The notes: a model not told the origin generated them from the letters alone. DNA of 64,000 nucleotides from Defluviitaleaceae bacterium (GCA_009781725.1 WQVF01000001.1:62001-126000), one strand, 5' to 3'; numbered from the stretch's first letter, positions 1 through 8,431 are shown. Made by a program: numbers and translations.

Positions 1-2
1 AT

Positions 3-1040
3 TATTTGTACGATGTATTCGAAGGGGATAACCCAGAGAATAAAATGCTGGCACTTTACGGCCTTGCACTACTTGGCGAGCCTGTTCTTTTGGATCTACA
101 TGCCTACGCTTCAATTACGGATTTATCTGTACGAGATGTGGCCTTTATCGCCCTTGGCTTTGCCCAGCTAGGGGAGACCGTAATCGCCGAAAATATGTAC
201 ACCGAGAGGATTCTGCCTCACCTTCAACAGGTAGCACCATTGTATAGAGCGCATGAGAATTTGGGCCGTGACAGTATATTGGAAGCCACTTCAACCATAG
301 CAATGCTGGCAACCAATCTGGGGATGCCTCAAACTGAGGGCCTGCGCCAATATACAGCAAGGGAGCGCACCTGCGACCTGACGATTATGATTGAGCGACT
401 GACAGTCATCTCCCACGAAATAGACAGCCTCAACCCAACCCCAGCATCTATAGCCTACACCCTGTTTGGTGAGGAGTTTACCAGAGATTTATCCGATGGA
501 TGGGGATGGGGCCATACCCTAAGGATTCCTACCCAAAATATGAACCGATTCAGTATAACCAATGTAATAGGAGATGTAGGAGCTGTATCCATCCGTCAAG
601 TTCCCTTGGAGGAAGTCCAGATTGTAGACAATGACATTACAATAAGCCGCGCATTCCTGCGAGAGGGCGGCAGTGCAGTAGAGGGAGCCTTTAGGCAAGA
701 CGAATTGGTACGGGTACAAATCACCATCGACTACTCAGCCAAATCCATCCACGGTTCATATGTTATAACGGACTTCTTGCCGGCAGGTTTAGCCTTTGTA
801 CGAGGTTCAGCTAGATTTAGGGACCCGGTTTATGGCTCAGGCTGGGTACATGCAAGGCAGGATGGTCAGAGGGTAATATTCTTTGATTTTAACAACAGAT
901 TTGATGGGATGCGGGTGTATTACTACTACGCTAGGGTAATTACTCCCGGGACCTTTACGGCCCAAGGACCGATAGTTCAAAATATGGGCGCGAGGGCCTA
1001 CTTGACAGTGGGCAGCGACGCAACTGTGGTTGTTGAGTAG
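3..1040 (+). CDS. Alpha-2-macroglobulin-like protein, C-terminal part (5' truncated by window edge)
   Basis: The reading frame is open to the left edge, so this is the last ~345 residues of a larger protein; the first in-frame TTG at 6 is not a credible start. The first ~125 residues are helix-rich with repeated ALYGLALLG / FIALGFAQLG segments, as in the helical thioester-domain toroid of alpha-2-macroglobulins. The end has the beta-rich terminal-domain signatures ITDFLPAGL and YYYYARVITPGTF, followed by a conserved QNM. Bacterial A2Ms are large cell-envelope proteins thought to trap proteases. The bait and thioester region would lie outside the window, so whether the CLEQ thioester motif is present cannot be seen. 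Confidence 0.72.
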   Translation, partial: YLYDVFEGDNPENKMLALYGLALLGEPVLLDLHAYASITDLSVRDVAFIALGFAQLGETVIAENMYTERILPHLQQVAPLYRAHENLGRDSILEATSTIAMLATNLGMPQTEGLRQYTARERTCDLTIMIERLTVISHEIDSLNPTPASIAYTLFGEEFTRDLSDGWGWGHTLRIPTQNMNRFSITNVIGDVGAVSIRQVPLEEVQIVDNDITISRAFLREGGSAVEGAFRQDELVRVQITIDYSAKSIHGSYVITDFLPAGLAFVRGSARFRDPVYGSGWVHARQDGQRVIFFDFNNRFDGMRVYYYYARVITPGTFTAQGPIVQNMGARAYLTVGSDATVVVE

Positions 1041-1053
1041 TACCCTATCCTAT

Positions 1054-1126
1054 CATTGCAAGGAGCACAGCGACGAAGCAATCCAGTAAATCAAAACCAC
1101 TGGATTGCTTCGCCTTGCTCGCAATG
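1054..1126. repeat. Dispersed palindromic repeat (CATTGC...GCAATG)
   Basis: A 73-bp near-perfect inverted repeat: CATTGCAAGGAGCACAGCGA with GAAGCAATCCAGT on the left arm, mirrored by ACTGGATTGCTTCG ... GCAATG on the right. It fills the 98 bp between two convergent genes, so it can form a hairpin at both mRNA 3' ends, although there is no strong U-run. Palindromes of this wording occur in many unrelated bacterial genomes. Confidence 0.8.
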
Positions 1127-1138
1127 ACGGTTTATTGG

Positions 1139-1978
1139 CTACCCTGCCTCTCGAATATCCACCGAAATCATTCCGCCCTGGACGGTAGAGTTTATCACTA
1201 CCGGAAAGGGCTTTTCATTTTTAAACTTAAAATCTATGACTCCGTAGGATGTGGCGGCCTCATCCCCTTCTTCTGCGTATGACACAGGCCGAGAATGGTC
1301 GTGGCGTTCCGTTATGGTCATACCCGCTTCTTCTGCGGCAATGCTCAGGGTGGTAGATACCTGGCAGACTCCGCCGCCTACACCTTCTTTTTTCTCCCCA
1401 TCAACAAAGATAATGCCTTTTTTGTATCCGCGTCTTTCAATGGTAGGGCCTATGGTTTGGTTATAGGAAAATGTCTCACCGCTTTGGATAACATGACCGT
1501 TGATGCTGTTGCTTGCTCTTGTGATATTGTTTACCCTATTCTCTTCCTTTTCATTAAACTCTGTAGTGTGGGTGCCGAGTACTCTGCCGCCGGTGGTGGT
1601 GATTTTTTCCGGGTTGTGCGGTTTTGCTGATTCTGGGACGGGTATTATCACTGGAGGTAGATGTGGTGATGGACTGGCAGGTTGTGGGGTGGGAGATACT
1701 GCGGCGGGTATGGCGGATATGTGTCGAGATGGAGCTGTGGGCAGTGGTACAGGATTGCTCAGATTCGGCCGCGTTGTTGTAGGTAGAGGTACTGTTCGTT
1801 GGCGAACAGGCCCAGGCAATCCCGATATACTGCGCCGGCTGGACCGTGTCCGCACCGACCTATACGCAGGAGGGTGAACACCGCTCTCACGGTAATCGCT
1901 GGCATAATTACTGCAAGCAGCCAAAACCATCAAGAGTACTGCAGCTATTAATAGAAAAATAGTCTTTTTAATTTTCAT
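1139..1978 (-). CDS. VanW/YoaR family lipoprotein
   Basis: 279 residues. The start at 1978 is chosen because AAAGGA lies 8 nt upstream and it gives a clean lipoprotein signal ending LAAC (lipidated Cys22); longer in-frame starts run into the upstream palindrome. A Pro/Ser/Thr-rich linker (about residues 40-125) spans the wall. It is followed by a VanW domain with the hallmark GVGGGVCQVSTTL and the preceding SGETFSYNQTIGP. VanW domains occur in Gram-positive surface proteins, and despite the name no resistance function follows. It is a single gene between palindromes. Confidence 0.88.
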   Translation of the reverse strand: MKIKKTIFLLIAAVLLMVLAACSNYASDYRESGVHPPAYRSVRTRSSRRSISGLPGPVRQRTVPLPTTTRPNLSNPVPLPTAPSRHISAIPAAVSPTPQPASPSPHLPPVIIPVPESAKPHNPEKITTTGGRVLGTHTTEFNEKEENRVNNITRASNSINGHVIQSGETFSYNQTIGPTIERRGYKKGIIFVDGEKKEGVGGGVCQVSTTLSIAAEEAGMTITERHDHSRPVSYAEEGDEAATSYGVIDFKFKNEKPFPVVINSTVQGGMISVDIREAG

Positions 1979-1997
1979 ATGTCTCATCCTTTCAATG

Positions 1998-2064
1998 GAC
2001 CTCTTCGGAAACCCACAAAACAAGCTGAAGTTCAAGTTTGTTTTGTGGGTTTCCGAAGAGGTCA
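1998..2064. repeat. Long palindrome with AAACAAGCT core
   Basis: A 67-bp nearly perfect inverted repeat: GACCTCTTCGGAAACCCACA and AAACAAGCT, a short loop, then AGTTTGTTTTGTGGGTTTCC and GAAGAGGTC. It lies in the 5' leader region of the vanW-like gene, directly beside the terminator of the upstream DUF368 gene. The tip AAACAAGCT...AGCTTGTTT recurs at 3068-3138 although the outer stems differ. Confidence 0.85.
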
Positions 2065-2067
2065 AAT

Positions 2068-2096
2068 AAAAAAGCATACCACTCGGTATGCTTTTT
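2068..2096 (-). terminator. Intrinsic terminator of the DUF368 gene
   Basis: The stem AAAAAGCATACC / GGTATGCTTTTT with a 3-4 nt loop is followed on the minus strand by a T-run. It lies 34 bp past the DUF368 stop codon, and its symmetric A/T tails could work on both strands. Confidence 0.85.
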
Positions 2097-2130
2097 ATTA
2101 TGGAGAGGGCAAAGACATTTATGCGCCCAA

Positions 2131-3048
2131 TTACTGGACTTCATCTGTATTTTTTTCTTCGATTTTTTCTTCAACAGGCCGTCTGCCAAACAATAGGGCA
2201 ATAACCATCCCACATACAAAGGCAATCAGGCCAAAGACCATTATCCATACCGTCATATATTCGATACTCGCATAGGTATCTTCATTATAAAATACCGCAA
2301 AAATCGTACCGATTACCATCCCGATAATTGCAAAATACGTAATAGTAAAAAATCGCTTAAGCAAAAATGCAATAAGCTTGGACGCCACAAGTATCCCCAC
2401 AAGAATCCCCAAGCCCAAAGGTATGGCAATCTGTATTATGGGGCCAAGCTGCCCAAAGTCCAGCGGCGAAGCTAAATATGCGGTTACCAGGGAAATCGTA
2501 TGCATTACTGTGGGAAGGAGCCCAAAGAGCATCAGCACCATGGCCCCGCTTACCCCAGGTACAATCATAGCCGCCGCGGCCGCCATACCGCCGAAAAATA
2601 ATGTAATAGCCATTCCCATATCAAACTCATAAGGGGCAGGGCCGTTTCTTTCTGGCATTAAAATCACAAGGGCAATTATCACTCCGCAGGCAATAATAGC
2701 AGTCACGAAATGGATAGGACGCTTTTTTTCCTGTGAGGTAGCTTGAACATATAAAAACGGTATGCCTCCTGCTACAAGCCCCGCGATAAACGCGCTGGTC
2801 TGAAAGGAAAACCTATCAAAGAATCCATCAAGAACCGTCCCAACAACCAAAATCCCGATGACCATGCCAATCCCGACAGGAATCAGGAACTTCAAGGATT
2901 TTTTTGTCTCTGAGAACAAAGAGTTAATAGAGTCAATCAGCCGGTCATATACCCGAAAAATGACTGCTAAGGTGGCACCGGATATCCCTGGCACAATATT
3001 GGCCGCCCCAAGGACTAAACCTGTGAGTATAAGAAATAAGTGCTGCAA
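2131..3048 (-). CDS. DUF368 family polyprenyl-phosphate transporter
   Basis: 305 residues with about eight hydrophobic segments. The family signatures GAANIVPGISGATLAVI near the N-terminus and MIVPGVSGAMVLMLFG in the middle form the duplicated re-entrant PGxSGA motifs. DUF368 proteins have been reported to recycle undecaprenyl-phosphate across the membrane for wall synthesis. The start is placed at a TTG (3046-3048) because AAAGGA precedes it by about 9 nt; an upstream TTG at 3096 would translate the palindrome in the leader and lacks a ribosome site. The charged tail (KIEEKNTDE) is cytoplasmic-looking. It is monocistronic, with its own terminator. Confidence 0.86.
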   Translation of the reverse strand: MQHLFLILTGLVLGAANIVPGISGATLAVIFRVYDRLIDSINSLFSETKKSLKFLIPVGIGMVIGILVVGTVLDGFFDRFSFQTSAFIAGLVAGGIPFLYVQATSQEKKRPIHFVTAIIACGVIIALVILMPERNGPAPYEFDMGMAITLFFGGMAAAAAMIVPGVSGAMVLMLFGLLPTVMHTISLVTAYLASPLDFGQLGPIIQIAIPLGLGILVGILVASKLIAFLLKRFFTITYFAIIGMVIGTIFAVFYNEDTYASIEYMTVWIMVFGLIAFVCGMVIALLFGRRPVEEKIEEKNTDEVQ

Positions 3049-3067
3049 ATTTTCACGTCCTTTAATG

Positions 3068-3138
3068 GGCCGCTTCCGAATTAATAAGGAAAACAAGCTT
3101 GAAGTGCAGCTTGTTTTGCCCTATTTCAAAAGCGGTCT
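3068..3138. repeat. Imperfect palindrome in the DUF368 leader
   Basis: Outer arms GGCCGCTT / AAGCGGTC and a perfect inner stem AAACAAGCT / AGCTTGTTT around a short loop. It lies just upstream of the DUF368 ribosome site, so it would fold in the 5' leader. It shares its tip with the palindrome at 1998-2064. Apart from this palindrome, the promoter at 3248 and the leader at 3313, I see nothing in the 348-bp gap 3049-3396. Confidence 0.7.
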
Positions 3139-3247
3139 AATCTATTCTAGTTACCAATCGCAAAGATTATTCATAACCCGCAACAGGCATCATTATACGA
3201 CAAAACTCCCTTGGAGAATAACATAAATAAAACTTTTTATGAAATTC

Positions 3248-3275
3248 TTGACAAAATCATTCACCAATATATAAT
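3248..3275 (+). promoter_or_regulatory. Sigma-A promoter of the NlpC/P60 gene
   Basis: Perfect -35 TTGACA (3248-3253) and perfect -10 TATAAT (3270-3275) separated by 16 bp. Transcription would start near 3282 and give a leader of about 115 nt before the ATG at 3397. A TTTATTAATAG direct repeat follows at about 3283-3307. Confidence 0.85.
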
Positions 3276-3312
3276 TGCCTTAATAGTTTATTAATAGTTT
3301 ATTAATAAATTC

Positions 3313-3372
3313 AAGATGGCAACCACGAGAGTCAGCGGTGTAAGCTGCTCCTCCGTGACTCGGTTTTATCTT
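3313..3372 (+). promoter_or_regulatory. Structured 5' leader RNA (unidentified)
   Basis: Closing pairs AAGAT / ATCTT enclose AAC-CGAG-TCA pairing with TGA-CTCG-GTT, and an inner small stem GCGG / CTGC. A second short palindrome CTTAA-GTA-TTAAG (3370-3382) precedes the ribosome site GGAGG. Wall-hydrolase genes of this class are often under riboswitch control, but I do not see the conserved core of the c-di-AMP or c-di-GMP classes. Confidence 0.4.
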
Positions 3373-3396
3373 AAGTATTAAGATTGGAGGATACAT

Positions 3397-4314
3397 ATGA
3401 TTAGAAATGTATCAGAGTACTGTTTTAAGAGTAAATATCTTAAAATTATTACAGCGGCAGTATTTACCTTGGGGCTGTTCCTTTTTATGGGGCAAGTCGT
3501 CCAGGCGGATACCTATGTTACTGTTACCGGTTCTACGGTAAATGTACGCTCCGCGCCGTATATAAATGATTCCAACCGCATAACCACCGTACCCCGTGGC
3601 ACAACTGTTAGGGTTGTTGAGGAAAGGGGTGACTTTTTCAGGGCTGCTTTCCCCGATATTGGCTATGCATATATAGCTCGGGAATGGGTGGCCTTTTATC
3701 GTACAATGGGCGTTGTAACTGGCCATGCAGCATGGATATATGACTTGGCGGATACAGATGATGGTTTGCCAATAGGCTTGGCATTTGAAGGGGATTCTTT
3801 TGCGGTAGTATCATACTATGGCGACTGGTACGGCATTATATATGAAGGTGAGCTTGCCTTTGTAGAACGTCATCATATGTATGTACCCGGTAGATTGTTG
3901 ACTGTACCCCCTGCTCGTTTTGCACAACCTATTGATGACTCTGTTACAGGTGATGTTGTAGCTCGTGCTATGAGGTATCTAGGCAGACCATACCGCTGGG
4001 GTGGCAACGGACCCTATTCCTTTGACTGTTCCGGCTTTGTGATTTATGTACTCAGACCTCTTGGGGTGACTCTTCCCCGCCGGTCCAGGGATATGGCTTC
4101 AAGCGGTGTTCATGTGGCCCGTAGCGATGTTATCCCGGGAGATTTACTTTTTTTTGCAACAGCAGGTGGAGGCAGGGTATCCCATGTAGGTATGTATATT
4201 GGAGGGGGGCAGTTTATCCATTCTTCTTCCTCACGAACCGGCGGTGTCGTAATCAGCAATTTGCATAGTGCTTATTTTACAAGGACGTTTGTAACAGCTC
4301 GGCGAGTACTGTAG
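3397..4314 (+). CDS. SH3b-NlpC/P60 cell-wall endopeptidase
   Basis: 305 residues: a signal peptide (cleavage likely after VQA, residue 37), an SH3b domain at about 38-105 with the typical VNVRSAP motif, a second more divergent SH3-like segment at about 106-167, and a C-terminal NlpC/P60 domain from about 185. The catalytic triad is visible: Cys211 (FDCSGF), His263 (SHVGMYIG) and His275 (FIHSSS). It should cut the gamma-D-Glu-diamino acid peptide bond in peptidoglycan outside the cell. The start has GGAGG 8 nt upstream. It stands alone behind a strong promoter, a structured leader and its own terminator. Confidence 0.93.
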   Translation: MIRNVSEYCFKSKYLKIITAAVFTLGLFLFMGQVVQADTYVTVTGSTVNVRSAPYINDSNRITTVPRGTTVRVVEERGDFFRAAFPDIGYAYIAREWVAFYRTMGVVTGHAAWIYDLADTDDGLPIGLAFEGDSFAVVSYYGDWYGIIYEGELAFVERHHMYVPGRLLTVPPARFAQPIDDSVTGDVVARAMRYLGRPYRWGGNGPYSFDCSGFVIYVLRPLGVTLPRRSRDMASSGVHVARSDVIPGDLLFFATAGGGRVSHVGMYIGGGQFIHSSSSRTGGVVISNLHSAYFTRTFVTARRVL

Positions 4315-4336
4315 TTTTGATACGATTTTATATAGC

Positions 4337-4365
4337 AAAAAGCCCTGGGCATCCGGGGCTTTTTT
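4337..4365 (+). terminator. Intrinsic terminator of the NlpC/P60 gene
   Basis: AGCCC-GG / CC-GGGCT stem preceded by an A-run and followed by TTTTTT, 23 bp after the stop codon. Confidence 0.88.
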
Positions 4366-4374
4366 ATATGCTAG

Positions 4375-4439
4375 GAAATTGCTTCGCAATTTCTGCTGGT
4401 GCGGCCGGAAACAAAAGCGTGGTTTGTGCGTTTTGTTCC
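4375..4439. repeat. Two adjacent small hairpins between convergent genes
   Basis: First hairpin GAAATTGC-TTC-GCAATTTC (4375-4393). The second has arms GGAAACAAAAGC and GCGTTTTGTTCC (4407-4439). Both lie between the two facing terminators and have no U-runs of their own. Confidence 0.65.
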
Positions 4440-4441
4440 AG

Positions 4442-4487
4442 AAAAAGGGCCCTACCATCACTAATGTATAGGGAGGAAGTAGGGCCC
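4442..4487 (-). terminator. Intrinsic terminator of the agaS-pfkB operon
   Basis: On the minus strand the stem GTGGGCCCTAC ... GTAGGGCCC is followed by TTTTTC. It lies 10 bp beyond the kinase stop codon and faces the terminator of the NlpC/P60 gene. Confidence 0.82.
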
Positions 4488-4496
4488 ACCTTACGT

Positions 4497-5438
4497 TTAT
4501 TTTAGCACGTGAGGTCTATTATATATATATATTTGCAAGTCCGCAAGATTTGGTTGGCCTGCTGTTCCCCCTGGCTGCGTAACATTAAGGCTTCCGCAGG
4601 TTGTGCCGGCCTTTAGGCAATCCTCCATCGGGAGCCCGTTCAAGAAACCATAGATAAAACCGCCATTAAAACTATCTCCGGCACCTACTGTATCTGCGAT
4701 ACTTACTTTCATGGCATCGCATTTATACACTTTCCCCTCGCAGTAAGCATACGCACCGTCTTCGCCACATTTTACGGCTATGGTAGGCACCAGTTTGCCT
4801 AAATAGCTCAATGCATCTTGCACATTGCCCTTGCCGGTTATAAGCATCAGCTCGTTTTCATTAGGCAGAAATATATCAACATGGGGCAAGATATTTTTTA
4901 TGCCGCCGTCCCATTTTTCCTCTGGGTCCCAGTTGGTGTCTAGGCTCACGGTTACGCCTAGTTCCTTTGCTTTCCTTAGTATATCTGGGTATGCGCTTTG
5001 CAGGCCCTTTAGTAAATAGTAGCTGCATATATGCAAATGCTTCGTTTGAGGCAGCAGCTCTTCAAGCCATGATGGTTGCACCATATCCATTGCACCCATG
5101 TATGTGAGGATGCTGCGGTCACCCCCATCCTTGTTAAGGCACAGAGTCAGCGCGGTTTGCTGCTGGCTGCTTCTTATCGCCGAAATATCTACTCCATCTT
5201 TTTTTAAGCAATCCAATATAAAGGTACCGAAATTGTCCTCAGAGACAGAGCCAACGCCGGTAGTTCTAAGGCCAAGTTTTGCACATTGACAGGCGAAAAT
5301 ACAAGCAGAGCCGCCCATTTCCAGCCCATAACCATTCACAAGTTTTTCTTTTTGGCCAAACTCAGGCTCTATTGTCCCCAAGTCCATAAGAAAATCTACG
5401 CAGATATCAAATGCGGTTAGCACATCGTATTTTTTCAT
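4497..5438 (-). CDS. PfkB-family sugar kinase
   Basis: 313 residues, normal for the ribokinase/PfkB fold. An N-terminal glycine signature (GGSACIFACQCAKLG) and the C-terminal ATP-site and catalytic-base motif DTVGAGDSFNGGF are both present. It phosphorylates a sugar or sugar phosphate in the cytoplasm; the substrate is not readable from sequence. Its place directly downstream of an AgaS-like isomerase (54 bp) suggests a hexosamine, tagatose or fructose phosphate route. Ribosome site GGAGCTTCC-ATG. A short hairpin AGTGGC-TTT-GCCACT lies in the gap between the two genes. Confidence 0.88.
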   Translation of the reverse strand: MKKYDVLTAFDICVDFLMDLGTIEPEFGQKEKLVNGYGLEMGGSACIFACQCAKLGLRTTGVGSVSEDNFGTFILDCLKKDGVDISAIRSSQQQTALTLCLNKDGGDRSILTYMGAMDMVQPSWLEELLPQTKHLHICSYYLLKGLQSAYPDILRKAKELGVTVSLDTNWDPEEKWDGGIKNILPHVDIFLPNENELMLITGKGNVQDALSYLGKLVPTIAVKCGEDGAYAYCEGKVYKCDAMKVSIADTVGAGDSFNGGFIYGFLNGLPMEDCLKAGTTCGSLNVTQPGGTAGQPNLADLQIYIYNRPHVLK

Positions 5439-5492
5439 GGAAGCTCCTCGAGTGGTAGTGGCTTTGCCACTCCCTCACACTCCTTCTTTGTA

Positions 5493-6674
5493 TTAATAGG
5501 GATAAACCGTTACACCTTGTACAACCCTGTTGACCAGGCCTGAGGGGGAGGGATTATCCGTGGGTATTCCTAGTGCCAAGGATTTATACATAGAAATAAG
5601 CTGCATAAACACCAATCCCTGCAGCCCGGCTGAAATTTCGGCGCATACAGATAACCCGGAGATGTCATATGGTACCGCTAAATCTACCTGCACAGGATTT
5701 GCTATGTTGTGAATGGCTATGACTTTATTGCCGTCCCGCTGGCTGTAAAGCTCGTCAAGCATGTCCATATCATACTTTGCCGTAAACTCGTTGCTGGAAA
5801 TAAAATGTATGGTAAGAGTCTTGGGATTAAGCACAGTTTTAGGGCCGTGACGAAACTCTGGTGCATTATTGTGCCCCGCGACAACAGCACCATTGGTAAG
5901 CTCCATCATCTTTAGAGAGCCTTCCTGTGCCAAGGCAGTAACGGGGCCGCTTCCCAAGTACCATGCCCGTTCAAAGCCCCAATCTGCGTAAGATTTTGCC
6001 GTCTCTGCCATATTGGTCATAGTCTTCTCGAGTTGGTTTGCAATCAAGGGTATTTCCTCTGTAATTTTATCAAAGTCCTTACGGCATAAAACTGCGAAGC
6101 CCGCTAACATCATGGTCGTGACGCTGCTGGTCATGGCAAAGCCCTTGTCGTTTGTAGCTTCAGGCATGACAATCACTAAGCCGCTACCCGACTCACTTGT
6201 GGTTTTGGCTAAGCGGCTACTTCCATCGCATACAATTGCGATTTCAAATAGGTTTTTTACTCGCTTGCGGGCATAGCGCACCGTGCCATCAGATTCGGGA
6301 CTATTACCAGACCTGGCAAAGGAAATCAGCAGAGTGGGTTTATCCCTATACAATGAGGGAAAGTATGTCTCAGGGGCAGATACAATATCCGTTGTGTGAA
6401 TGGCCTCGCAGTTTATGCTATATGCATTGGCGGCAAATCCTGCGACAGCACGCCCTGCAAAGCCGGAACTTCCCGCTCCTGTCATAACAATACGCATATC
6501 GGCAAGATTACCTAGCCTGTCCATGAAGCTATCTATCGCCGGTTTTACATCTCTTAAGCAGGTGCTAAGCTGCTTCCACACAAGGGGCTGCTGAGCGATT
6601 TCATATGCTGTGTATTCACATTTTCTGCTTTCAAAAAACTCCTGTGTTTCATTGTAGATCATATACGGATTCAT
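5493..6674 (-). CDS. AgaS-like SIS-domain ketose/aldose isomerase or amino-sugar deaminase
   Basis: 393 residues with two SIS domains. The first has GAGSSGFAGRAVAG and LISFARSGNSPES; the second has GSGPVTALAQEGSLKMMEL and EFRHGPKTVL. The C-terminus LGIPTDNPSPSG followed by LVNRVVQGVTVYP is typical of the AgaS group (tagatose-6-phosphate isomerase / galactosamine-6-phosphate deaminase) and differs from the glucosamine synthase isomerase domain. It is a cytoplasmic enzyme. It is first gene of a two-gene operon with the PfkB kinase, fitting catabolism of galactosamine or a related amino sugar. Ribosome site AAGGAGAAG. No PTS genes are nearby. Confidence 0.85.
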   Translation of the reverse strand: MNPYMIYNETQEFFESRKCEYTAYEIAQQPLVWKQLSTCLRDVKPAIDSFMDRLGNLADMRIVMTGAGSSGFAGRAVAGFAANAYSINCEAIHTTDIVSAPETYFPSLYRDKPTLLISFARSGNSPESDGTVRYARKRVKNLFEIAIVCDGSSRLAKTTSESGSGLVIVMPEATNDKGFAMTSSVTTMMLAGFAVLCRKDFDKITEEIPLIANQLEKTMTNMAETAKSYADWGFERAWYLGSGPVTALAQEGSLKMMELTNGAVVAGHNNAPEFRHGPKTVLNPKTLTIHFISSNEFTAKYDMDMLDELYSQRDGNKVIAIHNIANPVQVDLAVPYDISGLSVCAEISAGLQGLVFMQLISMYKSLALGIPTDNPSPSGLVNRVVQGVTVYPY

Positions 6675-6714
6675 TTTTCTTCTCCTTATACCGATTCCAA
6701 ATTATTATCCATGC

Positions 6715-6730
6715 TCAACACACATGTTGA
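6715..6730. promoter_or_regulatory. Candidate operator between divergent genes
   Basis: Perfect inverted repeat TCAACA-CACA-TGTTGA in the 106-bp gap between agaS (minus) and the HAD gene (plus). Its size and symmetry suit a dimeric repressor such as a GntR-type regulator, but no regulator gene adjoins it. Confidence 0.4.
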
Positions 6731-6780
6731 CGCTTAAATCTCCATATGTCAATATTGGCAAATGGAAAGGAGTCAAAAAC

Positions 6781-7404
6781 ATGAGAAAAAAACATATTAT
6801 ATTTGACATGGACGGGACATTGGCAGCAACAGCAACTGCTACCGCACTGGCCATTGGCGAAGCAAAAAAAAAGTATAACTTGCCAGCAGTAACAGACTAC
6901 CAAATACGGGATGCCATGGGGCTGGGAGGCCTAGAGTTTTACACAAAGTTATTCCCGGCCTTGCCCGAGGAAACTCTAAAAAAGATTGAGCCTGAAATAG
7001 ATGACCACGAAGACGCAAGCATCCAAAAGATAGGACGGGCGATTTTATTCCCAGGGGTATATGAAATGCTTAACGACCTTTTCGAAAGCGGGCATTCCCT
7101 ATATATCGCCAGTACAGGAAGCTCAAGGCATGTACAAGTCACTCTTGATGCCGCTGAAATCAAGACTTTTTTCACCGATATACACTGTGGCGAGCTGCAA
7201 AAAATAGACATGGTAAAAAGAATCATAGCCGGGCGCGACACAAGAGATTGGATTATGGTTGGGGATATGTACAAGGACTCAGAGGCGGCGCATGGTAACA
7301 ATATACTGGCTTTAGGGGCAGGGTATGGATATTTGGCCAAGGAGGATATAGAGCTCTTTGATAGGGTTTTGGAAAAACCGGGGGATATAACTAATTATCT
7401 ATGA
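6781..7404 (+). CDS. HAD-superfamily phosphatase (phosphoglycolate phosphatase-like)
   Basis: 207 residues. The start at 6781 is set by AAAGGAG 10 nt upstream; the longer frame from 6724 has no ribosome site. HAD motifs run in order: DMDGTLAA (nucleophile Asp), STGSSRH (motif II), Lys in ELQKIDMVK (motif III) and VGDMYKDSEAA (motif IV). An alpha-helical cap lies between motifs I and II. It is a cytoplasmic phosphate monoester hydrolase of unknown substrate. It is divergent from the agaS-pfkB operon, so it may dephosphorylate an intermediate of that route. Its stop codon abuts the convergent threonine aldolase gene with 1 bp between. Confidence 0.85.
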   Translation: MRKKHIIFDMDGTLAATATATALAIGEAKKKYNLPAVTDYQIRDAMGLGGLEFYTKLFPALPEETLKKIEPEIDDHEDASIQKIGRAILFPGVYEMLNDLFESGHSLYIASTGSSRHVQVTLDAAEIKTFFTDIHCGELQKIDMVKRIIAGRDTRDWIMVGDMYKDSEAAHGNNILALGAGYGYLAKEDIELFDRVLEKPGDITNYL

Positions 7405-7405
7405 A

Positions 7406-8431
7406 TCAGCCAATCAGGCTGCTAATTACCTCCACCACACAATCAATATCCCCACAGGATATATCATTATGAGTAACAAACCGATACCCTCCCGTATCCC
7501 CGGGGTTTATTTTTATACCTTTTTCCAGCAGACCGGCTGCGAAAGCCGGATGATTGAAGTTGGGCTTTGTCATTTTAAAGAAGACCATATTGATATGGAC
7601 CTTGTCTAGGTCTAAAGTAATGTGTGGCAGCTCAGAGAGCAGCCCGGCCAGATACCTAGCGTTTTCGTGATCTTGGTATAGGCGCTTTGTCATCTTTTCA
7701 AGGCTTATTAGACCTGCTGCGGCAAGTATTCCGGCTTGGCGCATACCGCCCCCCAGCAGCTTTCTGTACTTACGGGCCTTTTTTATGAAAAGGCTGCTTC
7801 CGCACAGTATAGAGCCTATTGGTGAGCATAATCCCTTGGATAGGGCAAACATTGCGGAGTCACAATATTGGGTGATTTCTTTTGGGTCTACCTTCAGGTG
7901 AACCGCCGCGTTAAACAGTCTGGCTCCATCCAGATGAAGTGGCAGATTGTGGGTCTTGGCGGCTAGATAAGCATCTTTCATTATATTTAGAGGGACGACT
8001 GTACCATTGGCTAAGGCGTTTTCTGTACATACCAGGCCGGTGTCCGGGCAATGAATATCATCTTCGCGATAATTTGCGACTATATCTTTGCCACGGATGG
8101 TGTCGTCTGGGTTACTCACTATGCGGTAGTTTACGCCGGCGAGAATGGCGGCGGCACCTACTTCATGGGCCACAATATGTGAGTTCTCTCCCACGATGAT
8201 TTCGTCTCCCCGCTTGGTATGGACCATTATGGCAAGTTGATTTGCCATTGTGCCGGAAGGGACAAAAAGAGCTGCCTCAAAGCCGGTTAATTCTGCAGAA
8301 AGGGCCTCCAGGCGAGATACTGTTGGGTCATCTTCATAGACATCATCGCCGACAACTGCCGAAGCCATGGCTTGGCGCATTTCATCCGTAGGCAAAGTTA
8401 CTGTGTCTGAGCGTAGGTCAGTAAATTTCAT
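7406..8431 (-). CDS. ltaE: Low-specificity L-threonine aldolase
   Basis: 341 residues. The ATG at 8431 is chosen for its strong GGAGG 6 nt upstream; the longer frame to 8506 is not supported. Opens with [18 protein letters not shown], the classical family start. PLP-binding Lys199 lies in [13 protein letters not shown], and the phosphate-pocket segment is [11 protein letters not shown]. It cleaves L-threonine/allo-threonine to glycine and acetaldehyde in the cytoplasm using PLP. The usual Glu-Asn-Thr motif reads ENALANG here, a mild deviation. A 131-bp gap separates it from trmL upstream, so it may have its own promoter. Confidence 0.92.
   Translation of the reverse strand: MKFTDLRSDTVTLPTDEMRQAMASAVVGDDVYEDDPTVSRLEALSAELTGFEAALFVPSGTMANQLAIMVHTKRGDEIIVGENSHIVAHEVGAAAILAGVNYRIVSNPDDTIRGKDIVANYREDDIHCPDTGLVCTENALANGTVVPLNIMKDAYLAAKTHNLPLHLDGARLFNAAVHLKVDPKEITQYCDSAMFALSKGLCSPIGSILCGSSLFIKKARKYRKLLGGGMRQAGILAAAGLISLEKMTKRLYQDHENARYLAGLLSELPHITLDLDKVHINMVFFKMTKPNFNHPAFAAGLLEKGIKINPGDTGGYRFVTHNDISCGDIDCVVEVISSLIG

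Noticed and set aside
1139-1978. VanW protein as vancomycin resistance
   Set aside because: No vanHAX or vanRS genes are present, and VanW domains are common in non-resistant Bacillota surface proteins.
2131-3096. Longer DUF368 reading frame starting with TTG at 3096
   Set aside because: It would translate the palindrome in the leader and has no ribosome site, whereas the TTG at 3048 follows AAAGGA.
3283-3307. Direct repeat TTTATTAATAG as iterons or CRISPR
   Set aside because: Only two to three AT-rich copies in tandem without spacers; low-complexity sequence downstream of a promoter.
3313-3372. c-di-GMP or c-di-AMP riboswitch
   Set aside because: The conserved core motifs of those classes are missing by eye, so only an unidentified leader structure is claimed.
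4514-4531. TATATATATATA run as an origin or promoter
   Set aside because: It lies inside the C-terminal codons of the PfkB kinase (QIYIYN) and has no DnaA-box context.
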